A DNA stretch of 24,819 nucleotides from Peptostreptococcaceae bacterium oral taxon 113 str. W5053 (lineage in GTDB: Bacteria; Bacillota; Clostridia; Tissierellales; Peptoniphilaceae): assembly GCA_000467935.1 (NCBI GenBank), contig KI259838.1, positions 1 through 24,819 of the forward strand, given 5' to 3'. Below the pieces are notes generated by a model. That model did not search any database. It worked only from the letters and a program-made list of their open reading frames with translations, and was not told where the DNA came from. Numbering within the stretch: position 1 is the first letter of the stretch; every line of letters starts with the position of its first letter. Shown piece after piece: positions 7,494-14,958 of this stretch. The translations under genes were made by a program, and so were the position numbers.

Positions 7494-8545
7494 TCATTTT
7501 CCCCCGAATCTTCCCAAGATTGAGTGTTTTGATTTTCTTCATAGTATTGTGTATTATCCGTATACTGAGGCTCCGTATACTGTGGTTCCGTATATTGAGG
7601 TTCCGTATATTGACTCTCCTGAACGACCTGATCCGAATTGTCCTCTTGAATGAATCTATATTCTTTAAAGTAGGTATTCAACATCTCTGACGTATCTTCC
7701 CAATCGATAATATAATAGGATGTATCTCCGATATAAGCACCTTTACCGGGTATAGTATGCATATCCATTGCATCGGAGGAAAGTTTTGAAGCCAGGGGCA
7801 CCATTTTAATCATCTGACCCATCAAAAGATTGGTTTCAATATGAGAATAGTATCCGGAAATCAAACTGGGCAAATTGATAATATTTTTGGCGGAAAGCAT
7901 CTGTTTGATGAATTCCTTCATAAAATATTGTTGTGCGTGAACTCGACCGATATCTCCGTCCGGATAGCCTTCACGATAACGAACAAACATTAAAGCTTCG
8001 TTACCGTCCAATTTTTGATACCCAGGCTTTAAATCCACATGTAAGGTAGGAACACTGATAGGCACGGGAACATTTAAATAAATTCCACCAATAGCATCTA
8101 CCAATTCTTTCACCGCACTAAAACTTACTTTAATATAATAATCGATTTTTAAGCCAAAGTTACGCTGTAAAGTAGAGAGCAATAAAGGCATCCCTCCATA
8201 AGCATGGGCATGATTGAGCTTATCTAAATTTCCTTCAATATCCACTCGACTATCTCTTGGCAAAGATAAAATATCAATTTTTCCGGTTTTAAAATTAGCC
8301 TTCAAAAGCATCATGGTGTCCGTTCGACCTTTACTGCCTTCCTCCGGTTTTTCATCTTCATCGACACCGACCATTAAAATCAATATATTATCTAAATCAA
8401 TAGGAGGGGCTTCTCTTACCAATTTCTTCTCCTCTTCGGATAAATTTGCCATTGCCGCCGTTTGAATTTGATTTCTTGTAAACATAAAGCTCCCGCTAAA
8501 AATCAAAATTGCCAAAAGCATGGAAATCAAAAATCGTTTTTTCAT
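7490..8545 (-). CDS. LytR-CpsA-Psr (LCP) family protein
   Basis: The 351-aa protein is an LCP enzyme, a membrane-anchored transferase that moves undecaprenyl-linked glycopolymers onto peptidoglycan. I start at ATG 8545 (MKKRFLISML) because AAAGGAG precedes it; the frame extends 20 codons upstream without support. Residues 4-22 form the single membrane anchor. The LCP domain shows ILILMVGVD, GRTDTMMLL with the Arg/Asp pyrophosphate-binding residues, ILSLPRDSRV, LNHAHAYGG, FVRYREGYPDGDIGRVHAQQ, and a YFMKEFIKQ helix. The C-terminal tail is an acidic low-complexity stretch with four YTEPQ-type repeats. It forms a two-gene operon with fni. Promoter -10 TATAAT lies at 8575-8570. Confidence 0.92.
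   Translation of the reverse strand: MKKRFLISMLLAILIFSGSFMFTRNQIQTAAMANLSEEEKKLVREAPPIDLDNILILMVGVDEDEKPEEGSKGRTDTMMLLKANFKTGKIDILSLPRDSRVDIEGNLDKLNHAHAYGGMPLLLSTLQRNFGLKIDYYIKVSFSAVKELVDAIGGIYLNVPVPISVPTLHVDLKPGYQKLDGNEALMFVRYREGYPDGDIGRVHAQQYFMKEFIKQMLSAKNIINLPSLISGYYSHIETNLLMGQMIKMVPLASKLSSDAMDMHTIPGKGAYIGDTSYYIIDWEDTSEMLNTYFKEYRFIQEDNSDQVVQESQYTEPQYTEPQYTEPQYTDNTQYYEENQNTQSWEDSGENE
7558..7617. repeat. 15-bp tandem repeat in the LCP gene encoding YTEPQ units
   Basis: Four copies of a 15-bp unit that starts CCGTATA on the plus strand lie end to end. Three are nearly intact and the fourth is diverged. They encode successive QYTEP pentapeptides near the C-terminus of the LCP protein. Because the unit is a multiple of three, copy-number change would alter tail length without breaking the frame. 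Confidence 0.9.
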
Positions 8546-8569
8546 AAAGCACTCCTTTCCATATTCTTC

Positions 8570-8575
8570 ATTATA
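8570..8575 (-). promoter_or_regulatory. -10 element upstream of the LCP-fni operon
   Basis: On the minus strand a perfect TATAAT (within GGTATAATG) lies 24 bases before the LCP start codon and just after the preceding terminator's T tract. No good -35 box is present at 17 bases, since that position falls inside the terminator stem. Confidence 0.5.
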
Positions 8576-8582
8576 CCATATA

Positions 8583-8609
8583 CAAAAAAAGAATGGAGTT
8601 TTCACTCCA
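8583..8609 (-). terminator. Rho-independent terminator ending the alr-radical SAM-isochorismatase unit
   Basis: Minus-strand arms TGGAGT and ACTCCA (8609-8604 and 8599-8594) close a GAAA tetraloop, followed by TTCTTTTTTT. It isolates the upstream unit from the LCP gene. Confidence 0.82.
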
Positions 8610-8629
8610 CACTTTCAATTTTTCTTGTT

Positions 8630-8851
8630 TTAAAATATGCTACACTCTAATGTTTTTCCCCGTCTTTTGAAAGTTAACCCATTTTTGTACGCCGTCATGA
8701 TATCCCAACTTAAATAGATCGGGGACAACATCAAAAACAAGAGGGCGTAAAGATAAGAAAACCCTACCCCTCCCATCTTTTCAAAAACTTCATCCATAAA
8801 AAGGATTAAACAAAAGATAGTTTGATGGCTAACTTTTGAAGTGCACTTCAA
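8630..8851 (-). CDS. Possible small membrane protein, unsupported start
   Basis: This open frame of up to 73 codons lies between the isochorismatase stop and the terminator at 8583-8609, so it is transcribed. It holds one hydrophobic stretch (about residues 31-49, GFSYLYALLFLMLSPIYLSW) and a basic C-terminus (FKRRGK). The longest version begins at a TTG inside a 16-bp palindrome, with AAAGAGAG only a few bases away. The ATG at 8797 has no ribosome binding site. It may be a real small membrane protein, a decayed gene or chance. No family is recognised. Confidence 0.25.
   Translation of the reverse strand: MKCTSKVSHQTIFCLILFMDEVFEKMGGVGFSYLYALLFLMLSPIYLSWDIMTAYKNGLTFKRRGKTLECSIF
8836..8851. 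repeat. 16-bp perfect palindrome
   Basis: TTGAAGTGCACTTCAA reads identically on both strands. It lies 20 bases past the isochorismatase stop codon, inside the transcribed region. It could be a protein-binding site or form a cruciform; no T tract follows, so it is not a terminator. Confidence 0.6.
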
Positions 8852-8870
8852 TTCTCTCTTTAATTTCTTC

Positions 8871-9413
8871 TTATTTGACCAAATTGGAAATCACTTTGAA
8901 ATTTTCTGATTTGGCATCTTTTAAAAATTGGAATAACACCGTCTCCGTATTAGTAATCCACGCACCTTTTTGTTGCATCAAAGCCTTTCCGTTTTCTATA
9001 TTGTCTTTGGTTCTGCTTCCCACTGCATCCCCTACCAAAAAGACTTCATAACCTTCTTCTAATAAATCAAAAGCGGTTTGAAATACACAGACATGAGTTT
9101 CCGTACCTAATAAAATTATATTCTTTCGACCAAGACTTTTCAAACGTTCTCTAAGTTCCGGTAATACTGCAGAAAATTGAGTTTTTTCAATCACTAAAGC
9201 TTCCGGGCAACAGTCTTTTGCCTGCGGTAAAGTATGACCTAAACCCCTTGGATATTGTTCCGTAAAAAGTACGGGAACCTTAAAAATTTCTAATCCCTTT
9301 AATAAGGTTTCCGCATTTTTCAGCATCTTTTCATTTTCAAAAACCGCCGGCACCAAGCGCTCCTGTAAGTCAACTGCTACACATACACTATTTTCTGTTG
9401 TAAGTCTGTTCAT
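8871..9413 (-). CDS. Isochorismatase-family cysteine hydrolase
   Basis: The 180-aa protein has the isochorismatase-like hydrolase fold, with the Asp-Lys-Cys triad in place: Asp15 (CVAVDLQER), Lys77 (IEKTQFSA) and Cys109 (GTETHVCV, followed by Q). The closest type by pattern is the YcaC/nicotinamidase-related group of cytosolic amide hydrolases; the substrate is unknown. I start at ATG 9413 (MNRLTTENS) since AAAGGAGA precedes it. The ATG six codons earlier lies inside that ribosome binding site. The gene overlaps the end of the upstream radical SAM gene by four bases, and is last in the alr unit apart from the doubtful small ORF. Confidence 0.88.
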   Translation of the reverse strand: MNRLTTENSVCVAVDLQERLVPAVFENEKMLKNAETLLKGLEIFKVPVLFTEQYPRGLGHTLPQAKDCCPEALVIEKTQFSAVLPELRERLKSLGRKNIILLGTETHVCVFQTAFDLLEEGYEVFLVGDAVGSRTKDNIENGKALMQQKGAWITNTETVLFQFLKDAKSENFKVISNLVK

Positions 9414-10324
9414 CTTTCTTCTCCTTTCCATTTTTTCCCTTGACGGGAATTTCTTTCTTTTAAGTTTTTTTCAATTTGATATAAAGTATTTAATTTATCT
9501 GTACTCCATTTTGGGGCAATCAACAATCTCCTGGGAGGATCTCCGGTCAGTCGATGAATAACTGTCCCGGACGGCAAAATTTCTAAAGCTTTTACTACCA
9601 AATCAACATATTCCTCTTGTTCCAATAAGGGAAACGGATTTTTTTCATAGAGCTTATACAACTTCGTGTCTCGTTGAATATAAAGATTATGTATTTTTAT
9701 TCCCCAAAAATTCACATCGGAAACATACTGCACTGTCCGAAGCATTTCTTCTTCATTTTCTGTCGGAACCCCGAAAATCACATGAACTAAAGTTCGTATC
9801 TTTCGCTTTTTCAGTTCTGCAACACTTTCTTCGAATCTTTGATGACTATAACCTCGTCGAAGAAATTCAATACTTTTTTCATGAATACTTTGCAAGCCCA
9901 ATTCTATCCAAAAAAAAGTTCTTTGGGACAATTCTGCCAAATAATCCAAAACTTCTTCAGATAAACAATCTCCCCTGGTGGCGATGGCAAGTCCAACACA
10001 ACTTTCCTCACAAAGCAAAGGTTCAAAGCGTTCTTTTAAAATCTCCACCGAAGCATAAGTGTTTGTAAAATTTTGGAAATAAGCAATCCAAAGATTATCT
10101 TTCCATTTGTTTGCCAAAAGTTCTTTTTGAAAAGCAATCTGTGCCTTTAGATCGCCCTTACTCGTAAACTCTCCGGCTCCTGCCGAACCGCAAAAAATAC
10201 AACCTCCAGAAGCCAAGGTGCCATCTCGATTGGGACAAGAAAAATTTCCGTCCAAAGAATACTTGACAACTTTTCTTCCAAAAGTTTCCATGGAAAAATC
10301 GTTGAAACTCCTGTAAGGTTTCAT
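9410..10324 (-). CDS. Radical SAM protein, TIGR01212/YhcC type
   Basis: The 304-aa protein is a radical SAM enzyme of the YhcC-like group. The cluster-binding cysteines are Cys30, Cys42 and Cys45 in FSCPNRDG and GGCIFCGSAGAGEF, the wide spacing typical of this family rather than CxxxCxxC. Further support comes from GLAIATRGDCLSEEVLDYL, FWIELGLQSIHEKSIEFLRRGY and HVIFGVPTENEEEM (SAM and barrel motifs). The family's reaction is not established as far as I know. The gene follows the racemase by four bases and overlaps the hydrolase by four, so all three are co-translated. Confidence 0.9.
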   Translation of the reverse strand: MKPYRSFNDFSMETFGRKVVKYSLDGNFSCPNRDGTLASGGCIFCGSAGAGEFTSKGDLKAQIAFQKELLANKWKDNLWIAYFQNFTNTYASVEILKERFEPLLCEESCVGLAIATRGDCLSEEVLDYLAELSQRTFFWIELGLQSIHEKSIEFLRRGYSHQRFEESVAELKKRKIRTLVHVIFGVPTENEEEMLRTVQYVSDVNFWGIKIHNLYIQRDTKLYKLYEKNPFPLLEQEEYVDLVVKALEILPSGTVIHRLTGDPPRRLLIAPKWSTDKLNTLYQIEKNLKERNSRQGKKWKGEER

Positions 10325-10328
10325 CTCT

Positions 10329-11513
10329 TTAGAGTTCTCCTGTAGTTCCGGTCAAAGTTTTCTCCAAGGCTATGTCTTCCAAATTTTTATGAAGATAATA
10401 TATAGGCGTGCGAGACCCCATGCGATTCACAATACCCGAAGGCGTAGTACTCTCTCCCGTCATCCGAGCGTGCTCATCCAAAGTAATGGTCGCTCCCTCT
10501 TGAGTCCCGAAAAAGACCACTTCATCGCCTACTTCGGGATTGTCGATATCCGTTACATCAATCATTAACTGATCCATGCATATTTTACCGATAATCGGAA
10601 CCCGTCTTCCATGAAGCAAAACTTCTCCCTTATTCGCTAAGGTGCGATATGCTCCGTCCACATAGCCTACCGGTACAACAGAAACCTTGGTCGGGCGGGT
10701 GGTTTTGTAAGTGCATCCATAGCCTACATATTCATCTTTTGGTAGCTCTTTTAAGCTGACCAGTCGAGATTTTAAACTCATAACAGGTTTAAAGTCCAAA
10801 GTCGGATCTTTTTCCATAGATTCGGATGGATAGACCCCATAGATTGCACTGCCTACACGAACCATATCCCACTGCATTTCCGGCCAGTGAAGTGTGGCTC
10901 CGGAATTGGCACAATGATGAATGTCAAAGAACACTCCCAATTCTTCCAAACGTTCTACAAAGTTTTGATATCGTTTAAACTGTATTTTGGTATAGTCTTT
11001 CATCCGTTCATCTCCAATGGCAAAATGTGTCATAATGCCTTCCGGTTTTAAATTGGATAATTCAAAGATCTTTTTCACTTCCTGAGCGCTTTCCTCTGTG
11101 GGAAGATAACCTAATCGACCCATTCCCGAATCCACTCGAATGTGAACGGGAACCGTAATTCCCATTTTCTTGGCGATTTCATTTAATTTAATCGCATCTT
11201 CATAACGTTCCAAGCCGATACGCAAATTCGCCTTTAACACTTCCTCATAGTTTTCCGGAAAAACATAGCCAAAAATCAAAATGGGTTGTTTAAAGCCAAG
11301 ACGACGGATTTCATAAGCCTCTTGAGGAAGAACCACCCCGAACCAATCGACCCCCTCTCGCGCAAAATCATCCAAAAGGTTTTTCATACCGTATCCATAA
11401 CAATTTCCCTTGACAACGCCTAATAATTTCACACCCTCTTTCAGATGTGATTTTATAAATCGAATATTTCCACGCAATGCATCCACATTGATTTCAATCC
11501 AAGTCGAATCCAT
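10329..11513 (-). CDS. alr: Alanine racemase family protein with altered active-site motif
   Basis: The 394-aa protein is a fold-type III PLP racemase. Alanine racemase supplies D-alanine for peptidoglycan. Lys35 (in VVKGNCYGYG) should bind PLP and Tyr265 (in YVGYGCTY) matches the second catalytic base, at the same number as in the Geobacillus enzyme. MGRLGY, HCANSGATLHWP, VRVGSAIYG and GKICMDQLMIDVTD are all present. Changes from the usual pattern are GNCYGY for ANAYGH and Arg126 where many enzymes have the carbamylated Lys (HLKVDTGMGR). The ending SGIVNRMGSRTPIYY is also not typical. The start is ATG 11513, preceded by AAAGG; GTG 11522 is less likely. It is first in its operon. Another amino acid racemase activity is possible. 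Confidence 0.85.
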   Translation of the reverse strand: MDSTWIEINVDALRGNIRFIKSHLKEGVKLLGVVKGNCYGYGMKNLLDDFAREGVDWFGVVLPQEAYEIRRLGFKQPILIFGYVFPENYEEVLKANLRIGLERYEDAIKLNEIAKKMGITVPVHIRVDSGMGRLGYLPTEESAQEVKKIFELSNLKPEGIMTHFAIGDERMKDYTKIQFKRYQNFVERLEELGVFFDIHHCANSGATLHWPEMQWDMVRVGSAIYGVYPSESMEKDPTLDFKPVMSLKSRLVSLKELPKDEYVGYGCTYKTTRPTKVSVVPVGYVDGAYRTLANKGEVLLHGRRVPIIGKICMDQLMIDVTDIDNPEVGDEVVFFGTQEGATITLDEHARMTGESTTPSGIVNRMGSRTPIYYLHKNLEDIALEKTLTGTTGEL

Positions 11514-11548
11514 TTTTATCACCCTTTGTAACTTTTTTCATACTATAT

Positions 11549-11579
11549 ATTTTATCACAACTTTATGGATTTCCATAAA
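11549..11579 (-). promoter_or_regulatory. Putative extended -10 promoter and inverted repeat before alr
   Basis: On the minus strand TGATAAAAT (11557-11549) fits an extended -10 element about 36 bases before the alr start. Immediately upstream, a perfect 7-bp inverted repeat (11562-11568 and 11573-11579, TTTATGG with CCATAAA) occupies the -35 position, as an operator would. No T tract follows it, so it is not a terminator. Confidence 0.4.
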
Positions 11580-11595
11580 TTAAAGAAACATTTTG

Positions 11596-12150
11596 TCAGT
11601 CTTTAAAAAATCGATAATACACCCCTTCAAAAAATGCAAGCACGCGGGTCAATCTTTCCCGCATCAAATTTCTACCGAAAAAACACAAGTTTTTATTTTC
11701 CAACGGAAAAACATACAACTCAAAACCGTAACAGCGAGCCAAATAAGAACATCTGCCGCAATGATAGGCTTGAGTGACCAAAACCGTATATCCGTCAAAA
11801 CCCTTGGCGTGTTTAATGCTGTCTATTGTTCGAAAACTCTCTTTATCCAAAAGAATCTTTTTCCTCTCCAGTCCCCTTTCCAAAAGATAATTTTTCATCG
11901 CTTCCATCTCCTGTCGGGTTCCGCTGACCACTAAAACACCGCGGTTTTCTCGATATAATTGAATTGCCCCTTCCAAACGCTCTTCAAGCAAAGGTGAAAC
12001 CTTCCCACCCTTGACTTCCGCCCCCGGAATAAGAATATATTGAACCTCTTCTCCCTCCTTAAATTCCAAATAATTTCCGGCTACATATCCATTGATTGCC
12101 AGGAATATGATGAGTAGCAAAGCAACGACAAAGATTAACTTTTTCACCAT
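11596..12150 (-). CDS. SanA/DUF218-like membrane-anchored protein
   Basis: The 184-aa protein has one N-terminal membrane segment (about 4-22) and a DUF218-type domain as in SanA, ElyC and YdcF. Matching parts are YILIPGAEVKGGKVSPLLEE with LEERLEGAIQLY, VLVVSG, MKNYLLERGLERKKILLDKES, RTIDSIKHAK and the VLVTQAYHCGRC segment. Family members act in envelope integrity and vancomycin-type sensitivity in enterobacteria; the biochemical role is unsettled. Three cysteines cluster at 130-139 (HCGRCSYLARC). Its start overlaps the upstream gene's stop by seven bases, with GAGGAG as ribosome binding site. No clear terminator follows before the alr promoter. Confidence 0.8.
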   Translation of the reverse strand: MVKKLIFVVALLLIIFLAINGYVAGNYLEFKEGEEVQYILIPGAEVKGGKVSPLLEERLEGAIQLYRENRGVLVVSGTRQEMEAMKNYLLERGLERKKILLDKESFRTIDSIKHAKGFDGYTVLVTQAYHCGRCSYLARCYGFELYVFPLENKNLCFFGRNLMRERLTRVLAFFEGVYYRFFKD

Positions 12151-12860
12151 GGAAACTCCTCGAAATTTTTATCCCGATAGATGACAACGGATTCCATAGG
12201 GATCCCTTGTTGCAAAGCATATTCCAATAAATTGTTCCAAAATTCTTCATACTCTTCTTTGGGATTTAAAACTCGATAAATGAATAAAGTTAAACGTTCT
12301 TTTCGTTTATCAGGAGATAGTGCCAAATATTCATGACTGACCCTTTCCAAAAACTGGGGAGCCATGCCTGTCAAATGTAAATTTCCATCAAAAATTTTAT
12401 TGCATAAACGGACGATTTTGATATCAGACAAAATATCTCTCAAAGCATTGATAAGTGCTTTTTGAAAGACTCGAACCACAGAAAAAGAATGTAAAAAATC
12501 CCTACGTCGGATAAAATCTTTTTCACACAAAAGAATGGATTCCTCCATCATCATCATTAGAAAAATCATCTCCGGCCATGACCTTCGAATCGAAAACCAA
12601 AGATTTCTTTTCGGATATAAGTTAAATCCATCTGTATTTTGCTCCATCCCGTTTGGTAAAAGTTGCACCTGACCTTTTGTCGGCAAATTTCCTATTTCTT
12701 GACAAAAAATTTCCAATTTTTTGCCGATTCCCATAGCCAATCCTTGAACATAACCGATTTCCAACAGGCATTCCATTTCCTGTTTCAGATATTGAAAATC
12801 CGATTGTTCACCATATAAATCCAAACCGCCAAATTGTTCCGTGCTTTTTGCAAAAAACAT
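12144..12860 (-). CDS. Protein of unknown function
   Basis: This 238-aa protein has no family that I recognise with confidence. It starts MFFAKSTEQFGGLDLYGEQSDF, has a run of four Met in MIFLMMMMEES (about 100-108), no signal peptide and no convincing membrane helix. It ends with an acidic, helix-rich segment (NPKEEYEEFWNNLLEYALQQG). It appears to be a cytosolic, mixed alpha/beta protein. AGGAGG precedes the ATG at ideal distance. A terminator ends only a few bases upstream of that site, so expression needs read-through of it or a promoter inside the preceding gene. It is coupled to the SanA-like gene. Confidence 0.75.
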   Translation of the reverse strand: MFFAKSTEQFGGLDLYGEQSDFQYLKQEMECLLEIGYVQGLAMGIGKKLEIFCQEIGNLPTKGQVQLLPNGMEQNTDGFNLYPKRNLWFSIRRSWPEMIFLMMMMEESILLCEKDFIRRRDFLHSFSVVRVFQKALINALRDILSDIKIVRLCNKIFDGNLHLTGMAPQFLERVSHEYLALSPDKRKERLTLFIYRVLNPKEEYEEFWNNLLEYALQQGIPMESVVIYRDKNFEEFPW

Positions 12861-12873
12861 ATATTCCTCCTAT

Positions 12874-12899
12874 TAAAAAAGCAGGGAATTACCCTGCTT
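12874..12899 (-). terminator. Hairpin terminator between lipoprotein gene and the next ribosome binding site
   Basis: A perfect 8-bp stem AAGCAGGG with CCCTGCTT (arms 12892-12899 and 12879-12886) closes a 5-nt loop and ends in a T tract. It begins one base past the lipoprotein stop codon, and its T tract ends about four bases before the AGGAGG of the next gene. It may act as an attenuator within the operon. Confidence 0.85.
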
Positions 12900-13550
12900 C
12901 TATACTTCCGGTTTGATATGTTCCATCAAAGGAATATCCATCTCTTGATTTAAATTTGGAATCCATTCGGATTCTTCATTCCCATGGCTTACGCGAATTA
13001 AATAATCTTGACTTTCTTTACACACGCGAAGAAGAATCACATCCTTATCCTGTAAAGTATAAGAATAAATAGGTACTTCGTCTTTGATTTTATTGCCTTG
13101 CTCATCCGTTAATAATTCATACAATTCCACTTTGGTATCTTTATATTGAGGAATCAGTAAAAGTTCTTCCTCCATGGCATTCATGGTCGTAAATAAAAGG
13201 AAATGAAAACCGTTCTCTGTCCATTCCATCCGTTTCGATTGAAAATCTTTCATCAATTTTTCATCATTTTCAAAATCGTAAATGCCGATCAAGCTGTCCT
13301 CTCGCTGGAATTTTAATCCTTTTTGCACTGCATAAGCATATTGTCTTTGCTCTTCTTGCGTTAAATCTATTGGAATATCTTTCGTTGTTTTGGTTCCCCT
13401 TTTCATTTCTGTCGGACGTTTTTCTTCAACTGAAACACTTTCTTGAATCGTTTCCTCATGCGTTTTTTTTATTTGTTCACCATTCACTGTAGCTTCGCAT
13501 CCGAAAAAACAATAAGAATACAGTAATAATAAAATCCAAATCTTCCCCAT
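12900..13550 (-). CDS. Hypothetical lipoprotein
   Basis: The 216-aa protein begins MGKIWILLLLYSYCFFGCEA: a hydrophobic core followed by the lipobox FFGC, so the Cys should be lipidated and the protein held on the outer membrane surface. A Lys/Glu/Thr-rich linker follows (KKTHEETIQES to KTTKDIPID), then a domain with WTENGFHFLLFTTM, YELLTDEQGNKI, VPIYSYTLQDKDVILLRV and SQDYLIRVSHGN. I do not recognise the family. I start at ATG 13550 because AGGA lies nine bases before it. The ATG at 13559 would have its binding site touching the codon. A good promoter lies at 13593-13621 and a terminator follows directly. Confidence 0.75.
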   Translation of the reverse strand: MGKIWILLLLYSYCFFGCEATVNGEQIKKTHEETIQESVSVEEKRPTEMKRGTKTTKDIPIDLTQEEQRQYAYAVQKGLKFQREDSLIGIYDFENDEKLMKDFQSKRMEWTENGFHFLLFTTMNAMEEELLLIPQYKDTKVELYELLTDEQGNKIKDEVPIYSYTLQDKDVILLRVCKESQDYLIRVSHGNEESEWIPNLNQEMDIPLMEHIKPEV

Positions 13551-13592
13551 TGTTATCATTCCTATTCCATGAAAAATTTTTTAGTTGTGAAT

Positions 13593-13621
13593 AGTTTATC
13601 ATCTTCCAAAATTTTTAGCAA
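13593..13621 (-). promoter_or_regulatory. Promoter of the lipoprotein-DUF-SanA unit
   Basis: On the minus strand TTGCTA (13621-13616) and TAAACT (13598-13593) are 17 bases apart, with a TG one base before the -10 box. The predicted start lies roughly 35 bases before the lipoprotein start codon. Confidence 0.6.
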
Positions 13622-13726
13622 ATTTTATATGGAATACATGATTATTTTAAATATTTTTACTCAGTTTTTTAAGCACAAACAAAAATGAAAGAAAGCAGAA
13701 AAACTCTTCCGACTTCTCTATTATCC

Positions 13727-14887
13727 TTACAGACAAGCTCGATAAATATTTTCGATATCCTTTTCTGTCAATGAGCGATAGGTTTTATTAAAAGATCCGT
13801 GAGCATATGCACATTTTGCCATTTCTTTCACTCGTTCTTCTCCGATCCCAAGTTGCCCTAAAGTCATAGGAATACCAATGGATTTAAAAAAATCAAAAGT
13901 TTTTTTAATGGACTCTTCGGCGATAGCCCACGGCTCTTTGTCTTTGTCAATCCCCCAAACATTCATACCGTAGTCTACAAATTTTTCCAAGCTTTTCTCA
14001 TCCAAAACTCTTTCCATCCAACGTGGGGTTAAAATGGCTAAACCCACTCCATGGGTTATATCATAAAAAGCGCTAAGTTCATGCTCCATAGCGTGGCAGC
14101 TCCACGGGCCCGGCTTGCCCACTTCCGTCATATTGTTTAAAGCCATAGTGCTTGCCCACATTAAATTACTTCGTGCTTCTTGATTGTTTGGATCTTGAAT
14201 AGCAATTGGCGTATAGTGGATGACCGTGCGTAAAATCGCTTCCGCCAATCCGTCTTGGATAGGAGCTTTTTCTTCTTTAAAGTAATTTTCAAAAACATGA
14301 CTCATCGTATCGGCGGTTCCGGCTGCAGTTTGAATAGTCGGCAGACTATAAAGATATGTCGGATCCAAAAAACTTGCTTTTGGATAAACCAGCTCACTAA
14401 AAAAGCCTAACTTTTCTTGCATTTTAGGATTGCTGATCACTGCATTTCCATTCATTTCAGAGCCTGTGGCATTAATGGTCACCACAGTCAAAAGAGGAAG
14501 AGCTTTACGAATTCTGGCTTTTCCCGTTACCAAGTCCCAGGGATCCGCTTCATAATAATAACCTGCCGCAATGGCTTTGGATGCATCCATGACACTTCCG
14601 CCTCCAACAGCTACGATAACATCAATTTTTTCTCTACGGCAAATTTCGACCCCCTGTCGTACACTCTCAATTTTCGGATTCGGCTCAATTCCTCCTAATT
14701 CAAAAACTTCGAACTCATCTTCCAATTCTTCCATCACCGCTTCGTAAATTCCGTTTTTTTTAATACTGCCTCCACCATAGGTCATTAAAACTTTTTGCCC
14801 GTATTTTTGAACTTGTGTTGACAGATAACCGATTTGATTCTTACCAAAAAATATTTTTGTCGGTGAATAAAATGTAAATTTTTGCAT
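13727..14887 (-). CDS. Iron-containing alcohol dehydrogenase, NAD(P)H-dependent butanol dehydrogenase type
   Basis: The 386-aa protein is a group III, iron-type alcohol dehydrogenase of the BdhA/YqhD kind, cytosolic, reducing aldehydes such as butyraldehyde. Its first half carries the dinucleotide loop VIVAVGGGSVMDASKAIA (90-107) and FTFYSPTKIFFG at the start. Metal ligands are visible as Asp193 and His197 (AGTADTMSHVFE), with the other His in the HAMEHELSAFYDITHGVG segment (265-279). GSEMNGNAVI matches the substrate pocket region. It has its own AAAGGAG site and stands alone, divergent from etfBA over a 117-base shared region. Gly39 and following residues (YGGGSIKKNG) leave NADH versus NADPH preference undecided. 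Confidence 0.92.
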   Translation of the reverse strand: MQKFTFYSPTKIFFGKNQIGYLSTQVQKYGQKVLMTYGGGSIKKNGIYEAVMEELEDEFEVFELGGIEPNPKIESVRQGVEICRREKIDVIVAVGGGSVMDASKAIAAGYYYEADPWDLVTGKARIRKALPLLTVVTINATGSEMNGNAVISNPKMQEKLGFFSELVYPKASFLDPTYLYSLPTIQTAAGTADTMSHVFENYFKEEKAPIQDGLAEAILRTVIHYTPIAIQDPNNQEARSNLMWASTMALNNMTEVGKPGPWSCHAMEHELSAFYDITHGVGLAILTPRWMERVLDEKSLEKFVDYGMNVWGIDKDKEPWAIAEESIKKTFDFFKSIGIPMTLGQLGIGEERVKEMAKCAYAHGSFNKTYRSLTEKDIENIYRACL

Positions 14888-14958
14888 TTTTTTCTCCTTT
14901 TCTTTTTATTTTTATAAAATCGTCTACATCCTTATGATTTATATTACCCATAAAGCGG

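Noticed and set aside
8546..8605. Longer N-terminus for the LCP protein
   Set aside because: The extension runs through the -10 box and terminator T tract, and the ATG at 8545 has a good ribosome binding site followed directly by a standard membrane anchor.
8829..8870. In-frame continuation after the isochorismatase stop (EEIKERIEVHFKS then stop)
   Set aside because: It looks coding-like, but 180 aa is already a full-length family member, so a truncation by nonsense mutation is not needed to explain it.
8836..9051. Plus-strand ORF starting in the palindrome
   Set aside because: Its start mirrors the minus-strand TTG because of the palindrome, and the rest is antisense to the isochorismatase gene.
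11562..11579. Terminator upstream of alr
   Set aside because: The perfect 7-bp hairpin is not followed by a T tract on either strand within a few bases, and it lies at the -35 position of the alr promoter.
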